DNA from: Maritimibacter harenae
GTDB taxonomy: Bacteria > Pseudomonadota > Alphaproteobacteria > Rhodobacterales > Rhodobacteraceae
Assembly (NCBI RefSeq): GCF_009882975.1
Contig: NZ_WTUX01000006.1
Coordinates: 1 to 64,000, forward strand
Direction: 5' to 3'
Length of the DNA stretch: 64,000 nt
Part shown: positions 8,305-18,135 of the stretch, one piece after another
Position numbering within the stretch: the stretch's first letter is position 1
How the letters are laid out: each line of letters starts with the position of its first letter
Notes under the pieces: generated by a model
What the model saw: only the letters and a program-made list of their open reading frames with translations
The model's database searches: none
What the model was told of the DNA's origin: nothing
Program-made: the position numbers and the translations under genes

Positions 8305-9897
8305 ATGGCTCCCAAAGTTCTCGTTTCCGACAAGCTGTCCGAAACCGCCGTCCAGATCTTCCGTGATCGCGGCATCGACGTGGATTTCGAACCCACCCTC
8401 GGCAAGGACAAGGAAAAGCTCCTGTCCGTCATCGACCAGTACGACGGCCTCGCCATCCGCTCGGCCACGAAAGTGACCGCCGAGGTGCTCGAGAAGGCCA
8501 CCAACCTGAAGGTGATCGGCCGCGCCGGCATCGGCGTCGACAATGTCGACATCCCCGCCGCCAGCGCCAAGGGTGCGATCGTGATGAACACGCCCTTCGG
8601 CAACTCGATCACCACCGCCGAGCACGCGATCGCGATGATGTTCGCGGTCGCGCGCCAGATCCCCGAAGCAGACGCCTCGACCCAGGCCGGCAAGTGGGAA
8701 AAGTCGAAGTTCATGGGGGTCGAACTGACCGCCAAGACGCTCGGCGTCATCGGCTGCGGCAACATCGGCTCGATCGCCGCCGAGCGGGGCCGCGGCCTCA
8801 AGATGAAGGTCATCGCCTTCGACCCCTTCCTGAGCCAGGAGCGCGCCGACAAGCTGGGCGTCGAGAAGGTCGAGCTGGACGAGCTGCTGTCGCGCTCGGA
8901 CTTCATCACCCTGCACGTCCCGCTGACCGACAAGACCCGCGGCATCCTGAACGCCGAGAACATCGCTAAGACCAAGAAGGGCGTGCGGATCATCAACTGC
9001 GCCCGCGGCGGCCTGGTCGATGAAGCCGCACTCGCCGAGGCGATCAAGTCGGGCCACGTGGCCGGCGCCGCCTTCGACGTGTTCGAGGTGGAACCCGCCA
9101 CCGACTCGCCCCTCTTCGGCCTGCCCAACGTGGTCTGCACCCCGCACCTGGGCGCTTCGACCACCGAGGCCCAGGAAAACGTGGCGCTCCAGGTCGCCGA
9201 GCAGATCTCGGACTACCTGCTGACCGGCGCCGTGACCAACGCGCTGAACATGCCGTCGGTGACCGCCGAGGAAGCCAAGGTCATGGGCCCGTGGATCAAG
9301 CTGGCCGAACACCTGGGCGCCTTCATCGGGCAGATGACCGAAGAGCCGATCGAGGAGATCAACGTGATCCTCGACGGTGTCGCCTCGACCATGAACACCA
9401 AGGCGCTGGACTGCGCCGTGCTGGCGGGGCTGCTCAAGCCCACCAACGCCGACATCAACATGGTCTCGGCCCCGGTCATCGCGAAGGACCGCGGCATCCA
9501 GAGCGCGATCACCACGCAGGACAAGTCGGGCGTGTTCGACGGCTACATCAAGATCGTCGTGAAGACCGCCTCGCGGGAGCGCTCGATCGCCGGCACCGTG
9601 TTCTCGGACGGCAAGCCGCGCTTCATCCAGATCAAGGGCATCAACATCGACGCCGAGATCGGCGAGCACATGCTCTACACCACCAACCGGGACGAGCCGG
9701 GCATCATCGGCACGCTGGGCCGCACCCTGGGCGAGATGGGCGTGAACATCGCCAACTTCACCCTGGGCCGCAAGGAAGCCGGCGGCGATGCCATCGCGCT
9801 TCTCTACGTCGACGCGGAAGTCCCCGCCGACGTGCGCAAGGCGCTCAAGGACACCGGCATGTTCCAGAACGTGAGCGCGCTGCACTTCGCGATCTGA
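8305..9897 (+). CDS. serA: SerA, D-3-phosphoglycerate dehydrogenase
   Basis: First enzyme of serine synthesis: oxidises 3-phosphoglycerate with NAD. The 530-residue length fits the long form: substrate/NAD domain with GVIGCGNIGS near 147-156, the catalytic arginine in CARGGLVDE, the catalytic histidine in TPHLGAST, then an intervening domain and a C-terminal ACT domain (about 455-530) for serine feedback. The ATG at 8305 gives the normal MAPKVLVSDKLS start. It follows serC and may share its transcript and leader. Confidence 0.97.
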   Translation: MAPKVLVSDKLSETAVQIFRDRGIDVDFEPTLGKDKEKLLSVIDQYDGLAIRSATKVTAEVLEKATNLKVIGRAGIGVDNVDIPAASAKGAIVMNTPFGNSITTAEHAIAMMFAVARQIPEADASTQAGKWEKSKFMGVELTAKTLGVIGCGNIGSIAAERGRGLKMKVIAFDPFLSQERADKLGVEKVELDELLSRSDFITLHVPLTDKTRGILNAENIAKTKKGVRIINCARGGLVDEAALAEAIKSGHVAGAAFDVFEVEPATDSPLFGLPNVVCTPHLGASTTEAQENVALQVAEQISDYLLTGAVTNALNMPSVTAEEAKVMGPWIKLAEHLGAFIGQMTEEPIEEINVILDGVASTMNTKALDCAVLAGLLKPTNADINMVSAPVIAKDRGIQSAITTQDKSGVFDGYIKIVVKTASRERSIAGTVFSDGKPRFIQIKGINIDAEIGEHMLYTTNRDEPGIIGTLGRTLGEMGVNIANFTLGRKEAGGDAIALLYVDAEVPADVRKALKDTGMFQNVSALHFAI

Positions 9898-9931
9898 GGA
9901 ATCGAACCGGCTTGCGCCGGTCCGACGCGCT

Positions 9932-9986
9932 GGGAGGGCTCTGCCCTCCCAGACCCTCCCGAAGTATTTACGGAACGATGAAGGGG
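9932..9986. repeat. hairpin plus GTATTT tail repeat (copy 1)
   Basis: GGGAGGGC (9932-9939) pairs with GCCCTCCC (9943-9950) around TCT, followed by a tail of the form GTATTT-n3-GGAACGATGAAGG. Similar hairpin-plus-tail units occur at about 11957-12023, 30072-30122, 35703-35752 and 61099-61158. Here it lies 34 bp after serA and may also terminate it. Confidence 0.7.
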
Positions 9987-10011
9987 CGGCCGGTTTCGGC
10001 GGCCCCTTTTT

Positions 10012-10518
10012 TCACGCCCAGAGTTCCGGCTGCTGCGTGTAGGCGATGTAGAGCGGGTGCTTGGGATGTCCGGCTTTCGACAACCCCAGATGGTAGAGCG
10101 GCGCGCCGGTCGCCCGCAGGAGCGCCTCGACCGCCGGTCCGCGCGACAGGTGTTCGCCATGCGTGCCCCAGGCGCAGATCACCTGGTCGGCCCAGTCGAC
10201 GCTCTCCACGATGGCCGCATCGTTCTCCGGACCCACCGGGTCCTCGGCCCGGCGCATGTTGCGCGGATCGGTATCGCGCCAGGCGAAGATGTTGAGCACC
10301 CGGAACGCGCCGAAGCCCAGCGCCCGGGCGCGCCGTTCGCAGCGTTCCACCGTGGGGTCGTTCTGCACCTCGGTGGCGGTCGAGGGGTTGAGCATGATGA
10401 AGAGCGCGCGCTTGCCCGCCGGGTCCCAGGTCCGGGTGAGCATGTAGCGGTAACGCTCGCAATCGGAGTAGACCGCGACGCTCGGCGCGTCGCCCTTGGT
10501 ATGTTCGCGCGTGATCAT
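10012..10518 (-). CDS. DUF1643 family protein
   Basis: 168 residues matching the DUF1643 family: CERYRYMLTRTWDP near the start, LFIMLNPSTATEVQNDPTVERC in the first third, and a WGTHG segment later. The function of the family is not established. No signal peptide or membrane helix. The ATG at 10518 is chosen over one at 10578 because the intervening sequence is rich in Arg/Lys/Pro without family similarity and overlaps the deoA leader. It is divergent from deoA with 77 bp between start codons. Confidence 0.83.
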   Translation of the reverse strand: MITREHTKGDAPSVAVYSDCERYRYMLTRTWDPAGKRALFIMLNPSTATEVQNDPTVERCERRARALGFGAFRVLNIFAWRDTDPRNMRRAEDPVGPENDAAIVESVDWADQVICAWGTHGEHLSRGPAVEALLRATGAPLYHLGLSKAGHPKHPLYIAYTQQPELWA

Positions 10519-10595
10519 GGGGCGGGTTTTCTCCCGCAACGTCCGGCTTGGCAAGTCGGGCTTGCGGTTTTTGACCAATGGGTCAAGGTGAGCCC

Positions 10596-11900
10596 ATGTT
10601 GATATCCGAAATCATCCGGAAAAAGCGCGACGGCGGCACGCTGAGCGCGGACGAGATCGCCACCCTCGTGGCGGGCATCAGTGACGGGTCGGCCGCCGAC
10701 GAACAGGTGGGCGCCTTCGGCATGGCGGTCTTTTTTCAGGGCATGGAGCCGGACGAGGCCGCCGCCCTCACCCTCGCCATGCGCGATTCCGGCGACGTGC
10801 TGTCCTGGGACCTGCCCGGCCCCGTGGTCGACAAGCACTCCACCGGGGGCGTGGGCGACAACGTCTCGCTCATGCTGGCCCCGATCGTGGCGGCCTGCGG
10901 CGGGTTCGTGCCGATGATTTCCGGGCGGGGGCTGGGCCATACCGGCGGCACGCTCGACAAGATGGAAGCGATCCCCGGCTACAGCGCCACGCCGGACAAC
11001 GACACCTTCCGCCGCGTGGTGCGCGAGGTGGGCTGCGCCATCATCGGCCAGACCGGGACCATCGCACCGGCGGACAAGCGGTTCTACGGCATCCGCGACG
11101 TGACCGCGACGGTCGAATCGATTCCGCTCATCACCGCTTCGATCCTGTCGAAGAAGCTCGCGGCCGGGCTCGACGCGCTGGTGATGGACGTGAAGACCGG
11201 CAACGGCGCCTTCATGCCCACCTACGCGCAGTCGCAGGAACTCGCCCGCTCCATCGCCCGCGTGTCGACGGCGGCCGGCGTCCCGTGCCACGCGCTATTG
11301 ACCGGGATGGACCAGCCGCTCGCCTCCGCCGCCGGCAACGCCGTGGAGGTGGTCAACGCGGTCGAATTCCTCACCGACGTCAAACGCGACGTGCGGCTCG
11401 AATGGGTGGTCCTCGCGCTTGCGGCGGAAATGCTGGCGATCACCGGCCTCGCCGCCGACCGGGACACGGGTTTTTCCGTCGCGCGCGCCGCGCTCGAGGA
11501 CGGGCGCGCCGCCGACGTCTTCGGCCGGATGGTGGCCGGGCTGGGCGGTCCGACCGATTTCGTGGAACACTACGAGACACACCTGCCCCAGGCCCCGCTC
11601 ACCCGAGATGTCCTGGCCCCGACCGACGGCCATGTCTGCGAGATCGACACGCGCGGCGTGGGGCTGACGGTGGTCGAACTCGGCGGCGGTCGCCGCGTCT
11701 CCTCGGACAAGGTCGACCCCGCGGTCGGGCTCACCGGCCTCGTGGACCTCGGCCAGTCGGTCTCGCAGGGCACACCGCTCTGCACCATCCACGCGCGGAG
11801 CGAAGACCAGCTCGACACCGCCGAGGCGGCGATCCGGCAGGCCTATCGCCTCGGCGAGGCCCCGGAACTCACCGACCCGGTGCGCGAAATCATCACGTAG
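10596..11900 (+). CDS. deoA: DeoA, thymidine phosphorylase
   Basis: Phosphorolysis of thymidine to thymine and deoxyribose-1-phosphate in pyrimidine salvage. The 434-residue protein carries the family signature SGRGLGHTGGTLDKMEAIPG near 108-127, the phosphate-binding VDKHSTGGVGDN near 80-91, and the KTGNG segment near 201-205. Start at 10596 (MLISEIIRKKRDGG), which follows AAGGTGAG; an in-frame start at 10578 is less likely. No other deo gene is adjacent. Confidence 0.95.
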   Translation: MLISEIIRKKRDGGTLSADEIATLVAGISDGSAADEQVGAFGMAVFFQGMEPDEAAALTLAMRDSGDVLSWDLPGPVVDKHSTGGVGDNVSLMLAPIVAACGGFVPMISGRGLGHTGGTLDKMEAIPGYSATPDNDTFRRVVREVGCAIIGQTGTIAPADKRFYGIRDVTATVESIPLITASILSKKLAAGLDALVMDVKTGNGAFMPTYAQSQELARSIARVSTAAGVPCHALLTGMDQPLASAAGNAVEVVNAVEFLTDVKRDVRLEWVVLALAAEMLAITGLAADRDTGFSVARAALEDGRAADVFGRMVAGLGGPTDFVEHYETHLPQAPLTRDVLAPTDGHVCEIDTRGVGLTVVELGGGRRVSSDKVDPAVGLTGLVDLGQSVSQGTPLCTIHARSEDQLDTAEAAIRQAYRLGEAPELTDPVREIIT

Positions 11901-11956
11901 TCGCGTTCACCCATCATCAAGGTCAACGCCCCCACGGGCCGCCCGTGCGCGGTCCG

Positions 11957-12023
11957 CCCTTCTTCGTTTCGGAAATACCTCGGGGGGAGCGGCGCGCCAG
12001 CGCCGTGGGGGGCAGCGCCCCCC
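11957..12023. repeat. hairpin plus GTATTT tail repeat (copy 2, inverted)
   Basis: On the minus strand this reads as hairpin then tail: GGGGGGC (12007-12013) pairs with GCCCCCC (12017-12023), and the tail is 11957-11980 (complement reads GGTATTTCCGAAACGAAGAA). It separates the convergent deoA and truB genes. A further short hairpin, CACGGG/CCCGTG at 11933-11947, lies closer to deoA and may act in termination. Confidence 0.65.
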
Positions 12024-12030
12024 GGCGGCC

Positions 12031-12936
12031 TCAGAGATTGAAGACCCGGCTCGGGTGCAGCTCGCCCGCCTTGTAGACCCCCACCGCGACGGGCACCCCG
12101 TCGTAGGAGGCCCAGGCTTCATCGCCGTAGTCCACGTCCGACGCGATCACCATGCCGGGGTTGCCGTGCCGGAGGCGCGTGGCGCCCTCGGCGGTGCACT
12201 TGAGCTCCGGCAGGCTGGTGAGCCCCTCGGCCAGCGGCTGGAGAAGCGTGTCGATCTCGGGCGTTTTCGCCAGCTCCTCGATCCGTTCCATGTCGACGCC
12301 CTCTTCCGCCAGGAAAGGGCCAGACCAGATCCGGCGCAGGGTTTCGACGTGGCCGTGACACCCCAGCGCCTCGCCCAGGTCGCGCGCGATTGCGCGCACG
12401 TAGCCGCCCTTGCCGCAGGTCATCTCGAGCACGGCGTGATCGTCATCGGGGCGCTCCACCAGGCTCAGCGCCTCGACGAAGAGCGGGCGCGCGGCGATCT
12501 CGACGTCTTCGCCCTCCCGCGCGCGCTTGTAGGCGCGTTCGCCGTCGATCTTCACCGCCGAGAACTTGGGCGGCACCTGCATGATGTCGCCGGTCAGAGG
12601 GTCGAGCGCGGCGCGGATTTCGTCATCCGTGGGGCGCGTGTCACTCTCGGCGATCACTTCACCCTCGGCATCGTCGGTGTTCGTGGCCTGTCCCAGCCGG
12701 ACGGTGAAGCGGTAGGCTTTCATCGCATCGGTGACGTAGGGAACCGTCTTGGTCGCCTCGCCCAGCGCCACGGCCAGCACGCCTGTCGCGTCCGGGTCGA
12801 GCGTGCCCGCGTGGCCCGCCTTCTTCGCGTCGAAGGCCCAGCGCACCTTGTTCACCACGGCGTTCGAGGTCAGACCGGCCGGCTTGTCCACGACCAGCCA
12901 GCCGTGGACATCGCGCCCCTTCCTGCGGCGTCCCAT
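12031..12936 (-). CDS. truB: TruB, tRNA pseudouridine-55 synthase
   Basis: Converts U55 of tRNAs to pseudouridine. The 301-residue protein has the family opening [14 protein letters not shown] near 12-25 and the catalytic aspartate D47 in [12 protein letters not shown]. The start codon overlaps the rbfA stop by one base (TAATG), a coupling typical of rbfA-truB. Length normal. Confidence 0.97.
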   Translation of the reverse strand: MGRRRKGRDVHGWLVVDKPAGLTSNAVVNKVRWAFDAKKAGHAGTLDPDATGVLAVALGEATKTVPYVTDAMKAYRFTVRLGQATNTDDAEGEVIAESDTRPTDDEIRAALDPLTGDIMQVPPKFSAVKIDGERAYKRAREGEDVEIAARPLFVEALSLVERPDDDHAVLEMTCGKGGYVRAIARDLGEALGCHGHVETLRRIWSGPFLAEEGVDMERIEELAKTPEIDTLLQPLAEGLTSLPELKCTAEGATRLRHGNPGMVIASDVDYGDEAWASYDGVPVAVGVYKAGELHPSRVFNL

Positions 12937-13343
12937 TATTCGTCCTCGTCGCTGTCCAGGTCGCGGCGCACGTTCTCGTCCGAGAACAGCCGCCGCGTTT
13001 CGTCCATCTGGTCGAAGGTCTCGTCCTTCACGAACCGCAGTTCCGGCGTGTGCTTGATGCTGATCGCCTTGCCCACGAGCCGGCGCAGTTCGCCGGAGTT
13101 GCGCGCCAGCGCCTTGATGGCGAGGTCGGTGTCCTTGCCGCCCAGCGGCATGACGTAGGCCGTCGCGATGCGCAGGTCCGGGGACGTGCGCACTTCGCCG
13201 ACGGTGATCGACATCCCGGCCAGGTCCGGGTCGTGGATCTCACCGCGCATCAGCGCTTCGGACAACGTACGCCGGATCAGCTCGCCCACGCGCAGCTGGC
13301 GCTGGGACGGGGCACCCCCGCCGGAATGATGGTTCTTCGACAT
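12936..13343 (-). CDS. rbfA: RbfA, 30S ribosome-binding factor
   Basis: Assists late maturation of the 30S subunit and the 5' end of 16S rRNA. 135 residues with a KH-type core: [17 protein letters not shown] near 15-31, then [20 protein letters not shown] near 39-58, and an acidic C-terminal tail. The ATG at 13343 is chosen because upstream codons lack similarity. Cotranscribed with truB, and divergent from dapB (73-bp gap). Confidence 0.95.
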   Translation of the reverse strand: MSKNHHSGGGAPSQRQLRVGELIRRTLSEALMRGEIHDPDLAGMSITVGEVRTSPDLRIATAYVMPLGGKDTDLAIKALARNSGELRRLVGKAISIKHTPELRFVKDETFDQMDETRRLFSDENVRRDLDSDEDE

Positions 13344-13416
13344 GGAGCGCGATGTAGTGCCGATTGCACGGCGGCGCAACAGCGACTACTCAGGGAAGCC
13401 AGCAACGGAGGGCGAG

Positions 13417-14226
13417 ATGAGCGACATACCGGGGATCGTGGTGAACGGGGCATCGGGCCGGATGGGCCGGATGCTGGTCAATCTGGTCAGCGAGAATCCC
13501 GCCTGCCGGCTGGCCGGGGCGCTTGAGCGGCCGGGACACGAATGGGTCGGTCTCGACGTGGGCACCGCAATGGGCAAACCCGCCATCGGCGTGACTGTCA
13601 CCGACGATCCGCTCGAGGCGATGAAGGACGCGCAGGGCGTGATCGACTTCACCGCGCCCGCCGCGACCGTCGCGCTGGCCGAGATCGCGGCGCAGGCGCG
13701 CGCAGTCCACGTGATCGGGACCACCGGGCTCGACGAGGACGACCTCTCCAAGCTCGAGGCCGCCGCGCGCCACGCGGTGATCGTGCGGGCGGGCAACATG
13801 AGCTTCGGGGTCAACCTGCTCACCAAGCTGACCGAAACGGTGTCCAAGGCGCTCGACATGGAGTTCGACATCGAGATCGTCGAGGCCCATCACAAGCACA
13901 AGGTCGACGCACCCTCGGGCACCGCGCTGATGCTGGGTGAAGCCGCTGCCGAGGGCCGGGGTCTCCGGCTCGACAAGGTGGCCGACCGGGGACGCGACGG
14001 GATCACCGGGGAGCGCGAAGAGGGCCACATCGGTTTCTCCGCCATCCGCGGGGGCGACATCGTGGGCGAGCATGACGTCATTTTCGCCGGGCCCGGCGAG
14101 CGCATCATTCTGCGCCACGTGGCCACCGACCGCGCCATCTTCGGGCGCGGCGCGGTGAAGGCGGCGCTCTGGGGCATGGGTCAGAAGCCCGGCTCCTACG
14201 ACATGATGGACGTTCTGGGCCTCTGA
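13417..14226 (+). CDS. dapB: DapB, 4-hydroxy-tetrahydrodipicolinate reductase
   Basis: NAD(P)H-dependent step of the lysine/diaminopimelate pathway. 269 residues: nucleotide-binding GASGRMGRM near 11-19, GTTGL near 101-105, and the catalytic/substrate segment [15 protein letters not shown] at 156-170 with H158 and K162 in the expected places. The ATG at 13417 follows GGAGGGCGAG. Single gene, divergent from rbfA. Confidence 0.97.
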   Translation: MSDIPGIVVNGASGRMGRMLVNLVSENPACRLAGALERPGHEWVGLDVGTAMGKPAIGVTVTDDPLEAMKDAQGVIDFTAPAATVALAEIAAQARAVHVIGTTGLDEDDLSKLEAAARHAVIVRAGNMSFGVNLLTKLTETVSKALDMEFDIEIVEAHHKHKVDAPSGTALMLGEAAAEGRGLRLDKVADRGRDGITGEREEGHIGFSAIRGGDIVGEHDVIFAGPGERIILRHVATDRAIFGRGAVKAALWGMGQKPGSYDMMDVLGL

Positions 14227-14318
14227 GCCCGGCACCCAACGGACGCGCATCAGGCCAAAAATCTTGAAAATGCTGCAGGTGCAAAGTAGCCTGAAGGCAT
14301 TGATTATCGGATGGCCCC

Positions 14319-14879
14319 ATGACCACGTCGAAACCTCGCCTCTCCACGAAAGACTGGATCGCCGCCGGGTTCCGCTCCCTCGTCACCAAGGGGCCCGAAG
14401 CGCTCAAGGCCGAACCGCTCGCGCGTGAACTGGGAACGACCAAGGGGAGTTTCTACTGGCATTTCAAGGATGTGCCGGACTTCAAGACGAAGATGCTCCA
14501 GCATTGGCAGGGCGCCGTGATCCAGGCGCTCAGCGCTGCGGTCGATGCCGGCGGCACGGCCGCCCAGCGGCTCTACCGGATCAACGAGATCTCGGCGACC
14601 GAGGCGGGAAGTTTCGGCGGCGCAGCATTGGAGCCCGCGATTCGCGCATGGGCGCAGTCCGATGCCGAGGTCGCCGCCGCCGTCGAGGAGATCGACGCGA
14701 AGCGGCTCGCCTATCTCGGGGCGACCCTGAAGCAGCTGGATCTCACCAACCCGGAATTCGCCCGCATCCTCTACGGCGCCTTTATCGGTATGGGGACGCT
14801 GTCGGCCACGGACGGGCAGGACAACACCGACGCCCTGTCGACCCTGACCGCCGCCATGCTCGCGCTCCAGGACGCCTAG
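14319..14879 (+). CDS. TetR/AcrR family transcriptional regulator
   Basis: 186 residues. The N-terminal helix-turn-helix (about residues 9-55) has the TetR pattern [27 protein letters not shown]. The C-terminal ligand domain is not recognisable to a specific ligand class. Its stop codon overlaps the recO stop on the other strand within a shared CTAG (14876-14879). No adjacent transporter or enzyme gene in the same or divergent orientation suggests a target. Confidence 0.9.
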   Translation: MTTSKPRLSTKDWIAAGFRSLVTKGPEALKAEPLARELGTTKGSFYWHFKDVPDFKTKMLQHWQGAVIQALSAAVDAGGTAAQRLYRINEISATEAGSFGGAALEPAIRAWAQSDAEVAAAVEEIDAKRLAYLGATLKQLDLTNPEFARILYGAFIGMGTLSATDGQDNTDALSTLTAAMLALQDA

Positions 14880-15601
14880 CGCCGCCGGGTCATCCGGTCC
14901 ACGAGCCGCGCCCGCGCCTCCGGCAATGGTCGGTCGCCCAGCGCATGGGCGAGCCCGTGGGTGAGGAAATACCCGGTGGTGCGCAGCCCCTCCCCGATCC
15001 CCGAAAGGTCGCCGGTCACGACGCCCAGAAGCTCGGGTGGCAGCGGCAGCAGCCGGTCGGCCCAGTCCCCCGCCCCTTCCGCGCTCACCGCGCGGCCGGA
15101 TTTCGGCGAGACATAGGCGAGGTCGTCGCGCGTTCCCGTGACCGCGCAGGCGGTAAGGTCGAGCCCGTATCCGAGCTCTTCGAGCAGTGCCAGCTCCCAT
15201 TGCAGGTACCCAACCGGCCAGGCCGGCGTTTCGGCCAGCAGGTCCAGCATCTCGATGCTCTTGCGGTAGAGCGCCGGGTGCTCTTCGCGTTCCGGCAGGG
15301 CGAAGGACAGAAGCGCCGTGATCGCGTTCAGCGCGGCCAGCGCGTCACGATCCCCCATGATCCCTGCCGCACGCGACCGGATCGGTTCGACCGTGAAGGC
15401 GCCGATATGCTCTTCGAGCCGCGCACGCCACGTGAGGTCGAGTTGCGCGCCCGGTTGCAGGATCGGCGCGACCTTGCGCGAGACCCCGCCGCGCACCACA
15501 CCCGCATGGCGTCCGTGCGTTTCGGTGAACACCTCGATGATCACCGAGGTCTCGCCATGCTTGCGCACGCTCAACAGCGCGCCCTGATCCCGCCACTCCA
15601 T
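14876..15601 (-). CDS. recO: RecO, DNA repair protein
   Basis: Part of the RecFOR pathway; anneals single strands and loads RecA. The 241-residue protein begins with the typical [27 protein letters not shown] pattern of the OB-fold domain, followed by the mostly helical C-terminal domain with [13 protein letters not shown] near 150-162. The ATG at 15601 is chosen over an upstream in-frame ATG because the family motif starts there. Convergent with the TetR gene, sharing four bases. Confidence 0.94.
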   Translation of the reverse strand: MEWRDQGALLSVRKHGETSVIIEVFTETHGRHAGVVRGGVSRKVAPILQPGAQLDLTWRARLEEHIGAFTVEPIRSRAAGIMGDRDALAALNAITALLSFALPEREEHPALYRKSIEMLDLLAETPAWPVGYLQWELALLEELGYGLDLTACAVTGTRDDLAYVSPKSGRAVSAEGAGDWADRLLPLPPELLGVVTGDLSGIGEGLRTTGYFLTHGLAHALGDRPLPEARARLVDRMTRRR

Positions 15602-15675
15602 GCCCGCCATTCTGCGCGTGGGGCGACGCCACGCAAGGGCTTGCCTTGCCGGGCGGATTCGGCACTCATGCGGCA

Positions 15676-16272
15676 ATGACCGCGCGCGCACGTCTCATGG
15701 CCAGCCTGCTCGCCCTCGTCGCGCTCGCGGCGCTGGTGACGCAATACATCGTGACCTTCCGGATGACCGGCGGGCCGTTGGTGACGCTCTGGATCATCCT
15801 CGGGTATTTCACCGTGCTCACCAACGGGATCGTGCTGGCCACCTTCGCGCGCATCGCCGCCACGGGACGGATGCCGTCCGACCGCTGGATGGCCGGGGTC
15901 ACGCTCTGGATCACCATCGTCGGCGTCGTCTACCACCTGCTGCTCGCGACCCTTTGGGCGCCGCAGGGGCTGGCCCTCTGGGCCGACCGGGGGCTGCACA
16001 CGGCCACGCCCCTGCTCACGATCCTGTTCTGGGTTCTCTTCGCGCCCAAGGCCTCGCTTGACTGGAGCGACGCGGTGCGCTGGATCGGCTGGCCGCTCAT
16101 CTACACGATCTACGCGCTGATCCGCGGCATGTTCACCGGCGCCTACCCCTATCCGTTCATCGACCTGGCGGTCCTGTCGCCGGGGCAGGTGGCGGTGAAT
16201 TCGCTCGGGCTTTCCGCTGCGTTCCTGGCCGGTGGCCTCATCCTCGTCGCCCTTTCGAAGGTTCTCCCATGA
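15676..16272 (+). CDS. Pr6Pr family membrane protein (first of a tandem pair)
   Basis: 198 residues, six predicted transmembrane helices. The segments [39 protein letters not shown] and [14 protein letters not shown] match the Pr6Pr (FAR-17a/AIG1-like) membrane family. Function unknown; the wider family includes integral-membrane hydrolases of fatty-acid esters, but I cannot assign that activity here. Its stop overlaps the next start by four bases (ATGA). Divergent from recO. Confidence 0.8.
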   Translation: MTARARLMASLLALVALAALVTQYIVTFRMTGGPLVTLWIILGYFTVLTNGIVLATFARIAATGRMPSDRWMAGVTLWITIVGVVYHLLLATLWAPQGLALWADRGLHTATPLLTILFWVLFAPKASLDWSDAVRWIGWPLIYTIYALIRGMFTGAYPYPFIDLAVLSPGQVAVNSLGLSAAFLAGGLILVALSKVLP

Positions 16273-16865
16273 CCCGCACCTCGCATCGTCTTTCCATCGC
16301 GGTCGCCGTCATCGCCTGGATCGGGCTGGCCGCGCAGTTCACCCTGTCCTACGAGACCAACAACGACGTGGCCCGCACGCTGTGGGTGCTGGCGCGGTAT
16401 TTCACGATCCTGACGAACCTCATGGTCGCCGTGACCTTCACATGGATGGCGGTGACCAGGCGGCGGATGCGCGCGCAGTGGACGGCGGGCGTGACGCTGT
16501 GGATCCTGATCGTGGGCGTCGTCTACCACACGCTTCTTGCCAACTACGACAAGTCCGGGCTCGACTTCATCGCAGACCACGCGACCCACACGGCCGTGCC
16601 CGCCTTCACCGCGATCTGGTGGGTGGGGTTCGCCCGCCACGTGCGGTTCCGCTGGCGGCTCGCCGCCGTATGGCTGTGGTGGCCGCTCTTCTACGTCATC
16701 TACGTGATCGGGCGCGGGCTTTCGGACGGGATCTATCCGTATTTCTTCATCGACCTGTCGCGGTTCTCCGTCGGCACGGTGCTTGTCAATTCCATCGGCC
16801 TCTGCGTCGCCTTCTGGATCGCCGGGCTCGTGATGATTGCCATCGCACGGCTCCGCGCGAGCTAG
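16269..16865 (+). CDS. Pr6Pr family membrane protein (second of a tandem pair)
   Basis: 198 residues with the same helix layout as the preceding gene and the parallel segments RYFTILTNLMVAVTFTWMA, VTLWILIVGVVYHTLLAN and WWPLFYVIYVIGRG. The two are diverged tandem duplicates of identical length, translationally coupled through ATGA. They may work as a heterodimer; this is inference from coupling and equal length. dinB follows 12 bp later on the same strand. Confidence 0.8.
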   Translation: MTRTSHRLSIAVAVIAWIGLAAQFTLSYETNNDVARTLWVLARYFTILTNLMVAVTFTWMAVTRRRMRAQWTAGVTLWILIVGVVYHTLLANYDKSGLDFIADHATHTAVPAFTAIWWVGFARHVRFRWRLAAVWLWWPLFYVIYVIGRGLSDGIYPYFFIDLSRFSVGTVLVNSIGLCVAFWIAGLVMIAIARLRAS

Positions 16866-16877
16866 TATATTGCGGGC

Positions 16878-18131
16878 ATGCCCGCGCTGTGCCGAGATTG
16901 CCTGACCACCTTCGAGCAGGGGGACCGTTGCCCCGCCTGCCGGTCGCCGCGCGTGCTGTCGCACCCGGAGCTCTTCGACCTCTCCATCGCGCACATGGAT
17001 TGCGACGCCTTCTATGCCAGCGTGGAGAAACGCGACAACCCGGAGCTCGCGGGCAAGCCGGTGATCATCGGCGGCGGCAAGCGCGGCGTGGTCTCGACCG
17101 CCTGCTACATCGCGCGCATCCGAGGCGTGCGCTCCGCGATGCCCATGTTCAAAGCGCTGGAGCTCTGCCCCGACGCGGTGGTGATCAAACCGCGCGGCAG
17201 CCACTACGCGGCGATTTCGAAACAGATCCGCGCGATGATGGACGAGCTCACCCCGGCGGTCGAACCGCTGTCGCTGGACGAGGCGTTCCTGGACATGACC
17301 GGAACCGAACGCCTGCACGGTCAGCCGCCCGCCGTGATGCTCGCCCGGCTCGTCAAGCGGATGCAGGATGAACTGGGGCTGACCGGGTCGATCGGGCTCA
17401 GCCACAACAAGTTCCTGGCCAAGGTGGCCTCCGACCTCGACAAGCCGCGCGGATTTTCCGTGATCGGGCGGGATGAAACGGCGGACTTCCTGGCCGGCAA
17501 ACCCGTTCGGATGATCTGGGGGGTGGGCGACGCGGCCCAGGCCAACCTCGATCGCGCGGGAATCCGCACCTTCACGGACCTGCGCCGGTGGGACAAGCAG
17601 GCCCTGATCGATCGATTCGGCGGCATGGGCGAAAGACTCTGGCACCTCGCGCGCGGCGAGGATTTCCGCCGCATCTCGCCCAATGCCCCGGTAAAGTCGA
17701 TCTCGAACGAAACGACGTTCTTCGAGGACACCGCGGACCCCGACCTGCTCGACGGCCACCTCTGGCGCCTGTCCGAAAAGGTGGCCGACCGAGCCAAGGC
17801 CAAGGGGCGCGCGGGCCGGGTGGTGACGCTCAAGCTCAAGCGGGCCGATTTCCGGCTGATCACCCGGCGCGTGAGCCTGCCCGACACCACGCAGAGCGCC
17901 GACCGCATCTATCGCACCGCGCGCGGGCTTTTCGACCGGGTCGCGGGCCAGGGGCCGTTCCGGCTGATCGGCGTCGGGATTTCAGAAATCTCGGGGGCCG
18001 AGGGGGCGGACAGCGCGGGCGATCTGCTCGACCCGCAGGCCGCGCAGCGCCGGGCGGCGGAAAAGGCGACCGACGCGATCCGGGCGCGGTTCGGGGACGG
18101 GGCGATCCTGAAGGGGCGGTCGATCCGCTGA
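16878..18131 (+). CDS. dinB: DinB, DNA polymerase IV with an N-terminal CxxC-CxxC extension
   Basis: Y-family translesion polymerase. 417 residues. The catalytic acids are D41 (MDCDAFYASVE) and D134/E135 (SLDEAFLD); the steric-gate position is Y46. The thumb/little-finger regions continue to the end. Unusual is the N-terminal extension of about 35 residues with C5, C8, C18 and C21 in two CxxC pairs, a likely zinc ribbon absent from the E. coli enzyme. I do not see a classical QLxLF clamp-binding motif at the C-terminus. Sits behind the Pr6Pr pair; no SOS box was identified. Confidence 0.93.
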   Translation: MPALCRDCLTTFEQGDRCPACRSPRVLSHPELFDLSIAHMDCDAFYASVEKRDNPELAGKPVIIGGGKRGVVSTACYIARIRGVRSAMPMFKALELCPDAVVIKPRGSHYAAISKQIRAMMDELTPAVEPLSLDEAFLDMTGTERLHGQPPAVMLARLVKRMQDELGLTGSIGLSHNKFLAKVASDLDKPRGFSVIGRDETADFLAGKPVRMIWGVGDAAQANLDRAGIRTFTDLRRWDKQALIDRFGGMGERLWHLARGEDFRRISPNAPVKSISNETTFFEDTADPDLLDGHLWRLSEKVADRAKAKGRAGRVVTLKLKRADFRLITRRVSLPDTTQSADRIYRTARGLFDRVAGQGPFRLIGVGISEISGAEGADSAGDLLDPQAAQRRAAEKATDAIRARFGDGAILKGRSIR

Positions 18132-18135
18132 CGCC

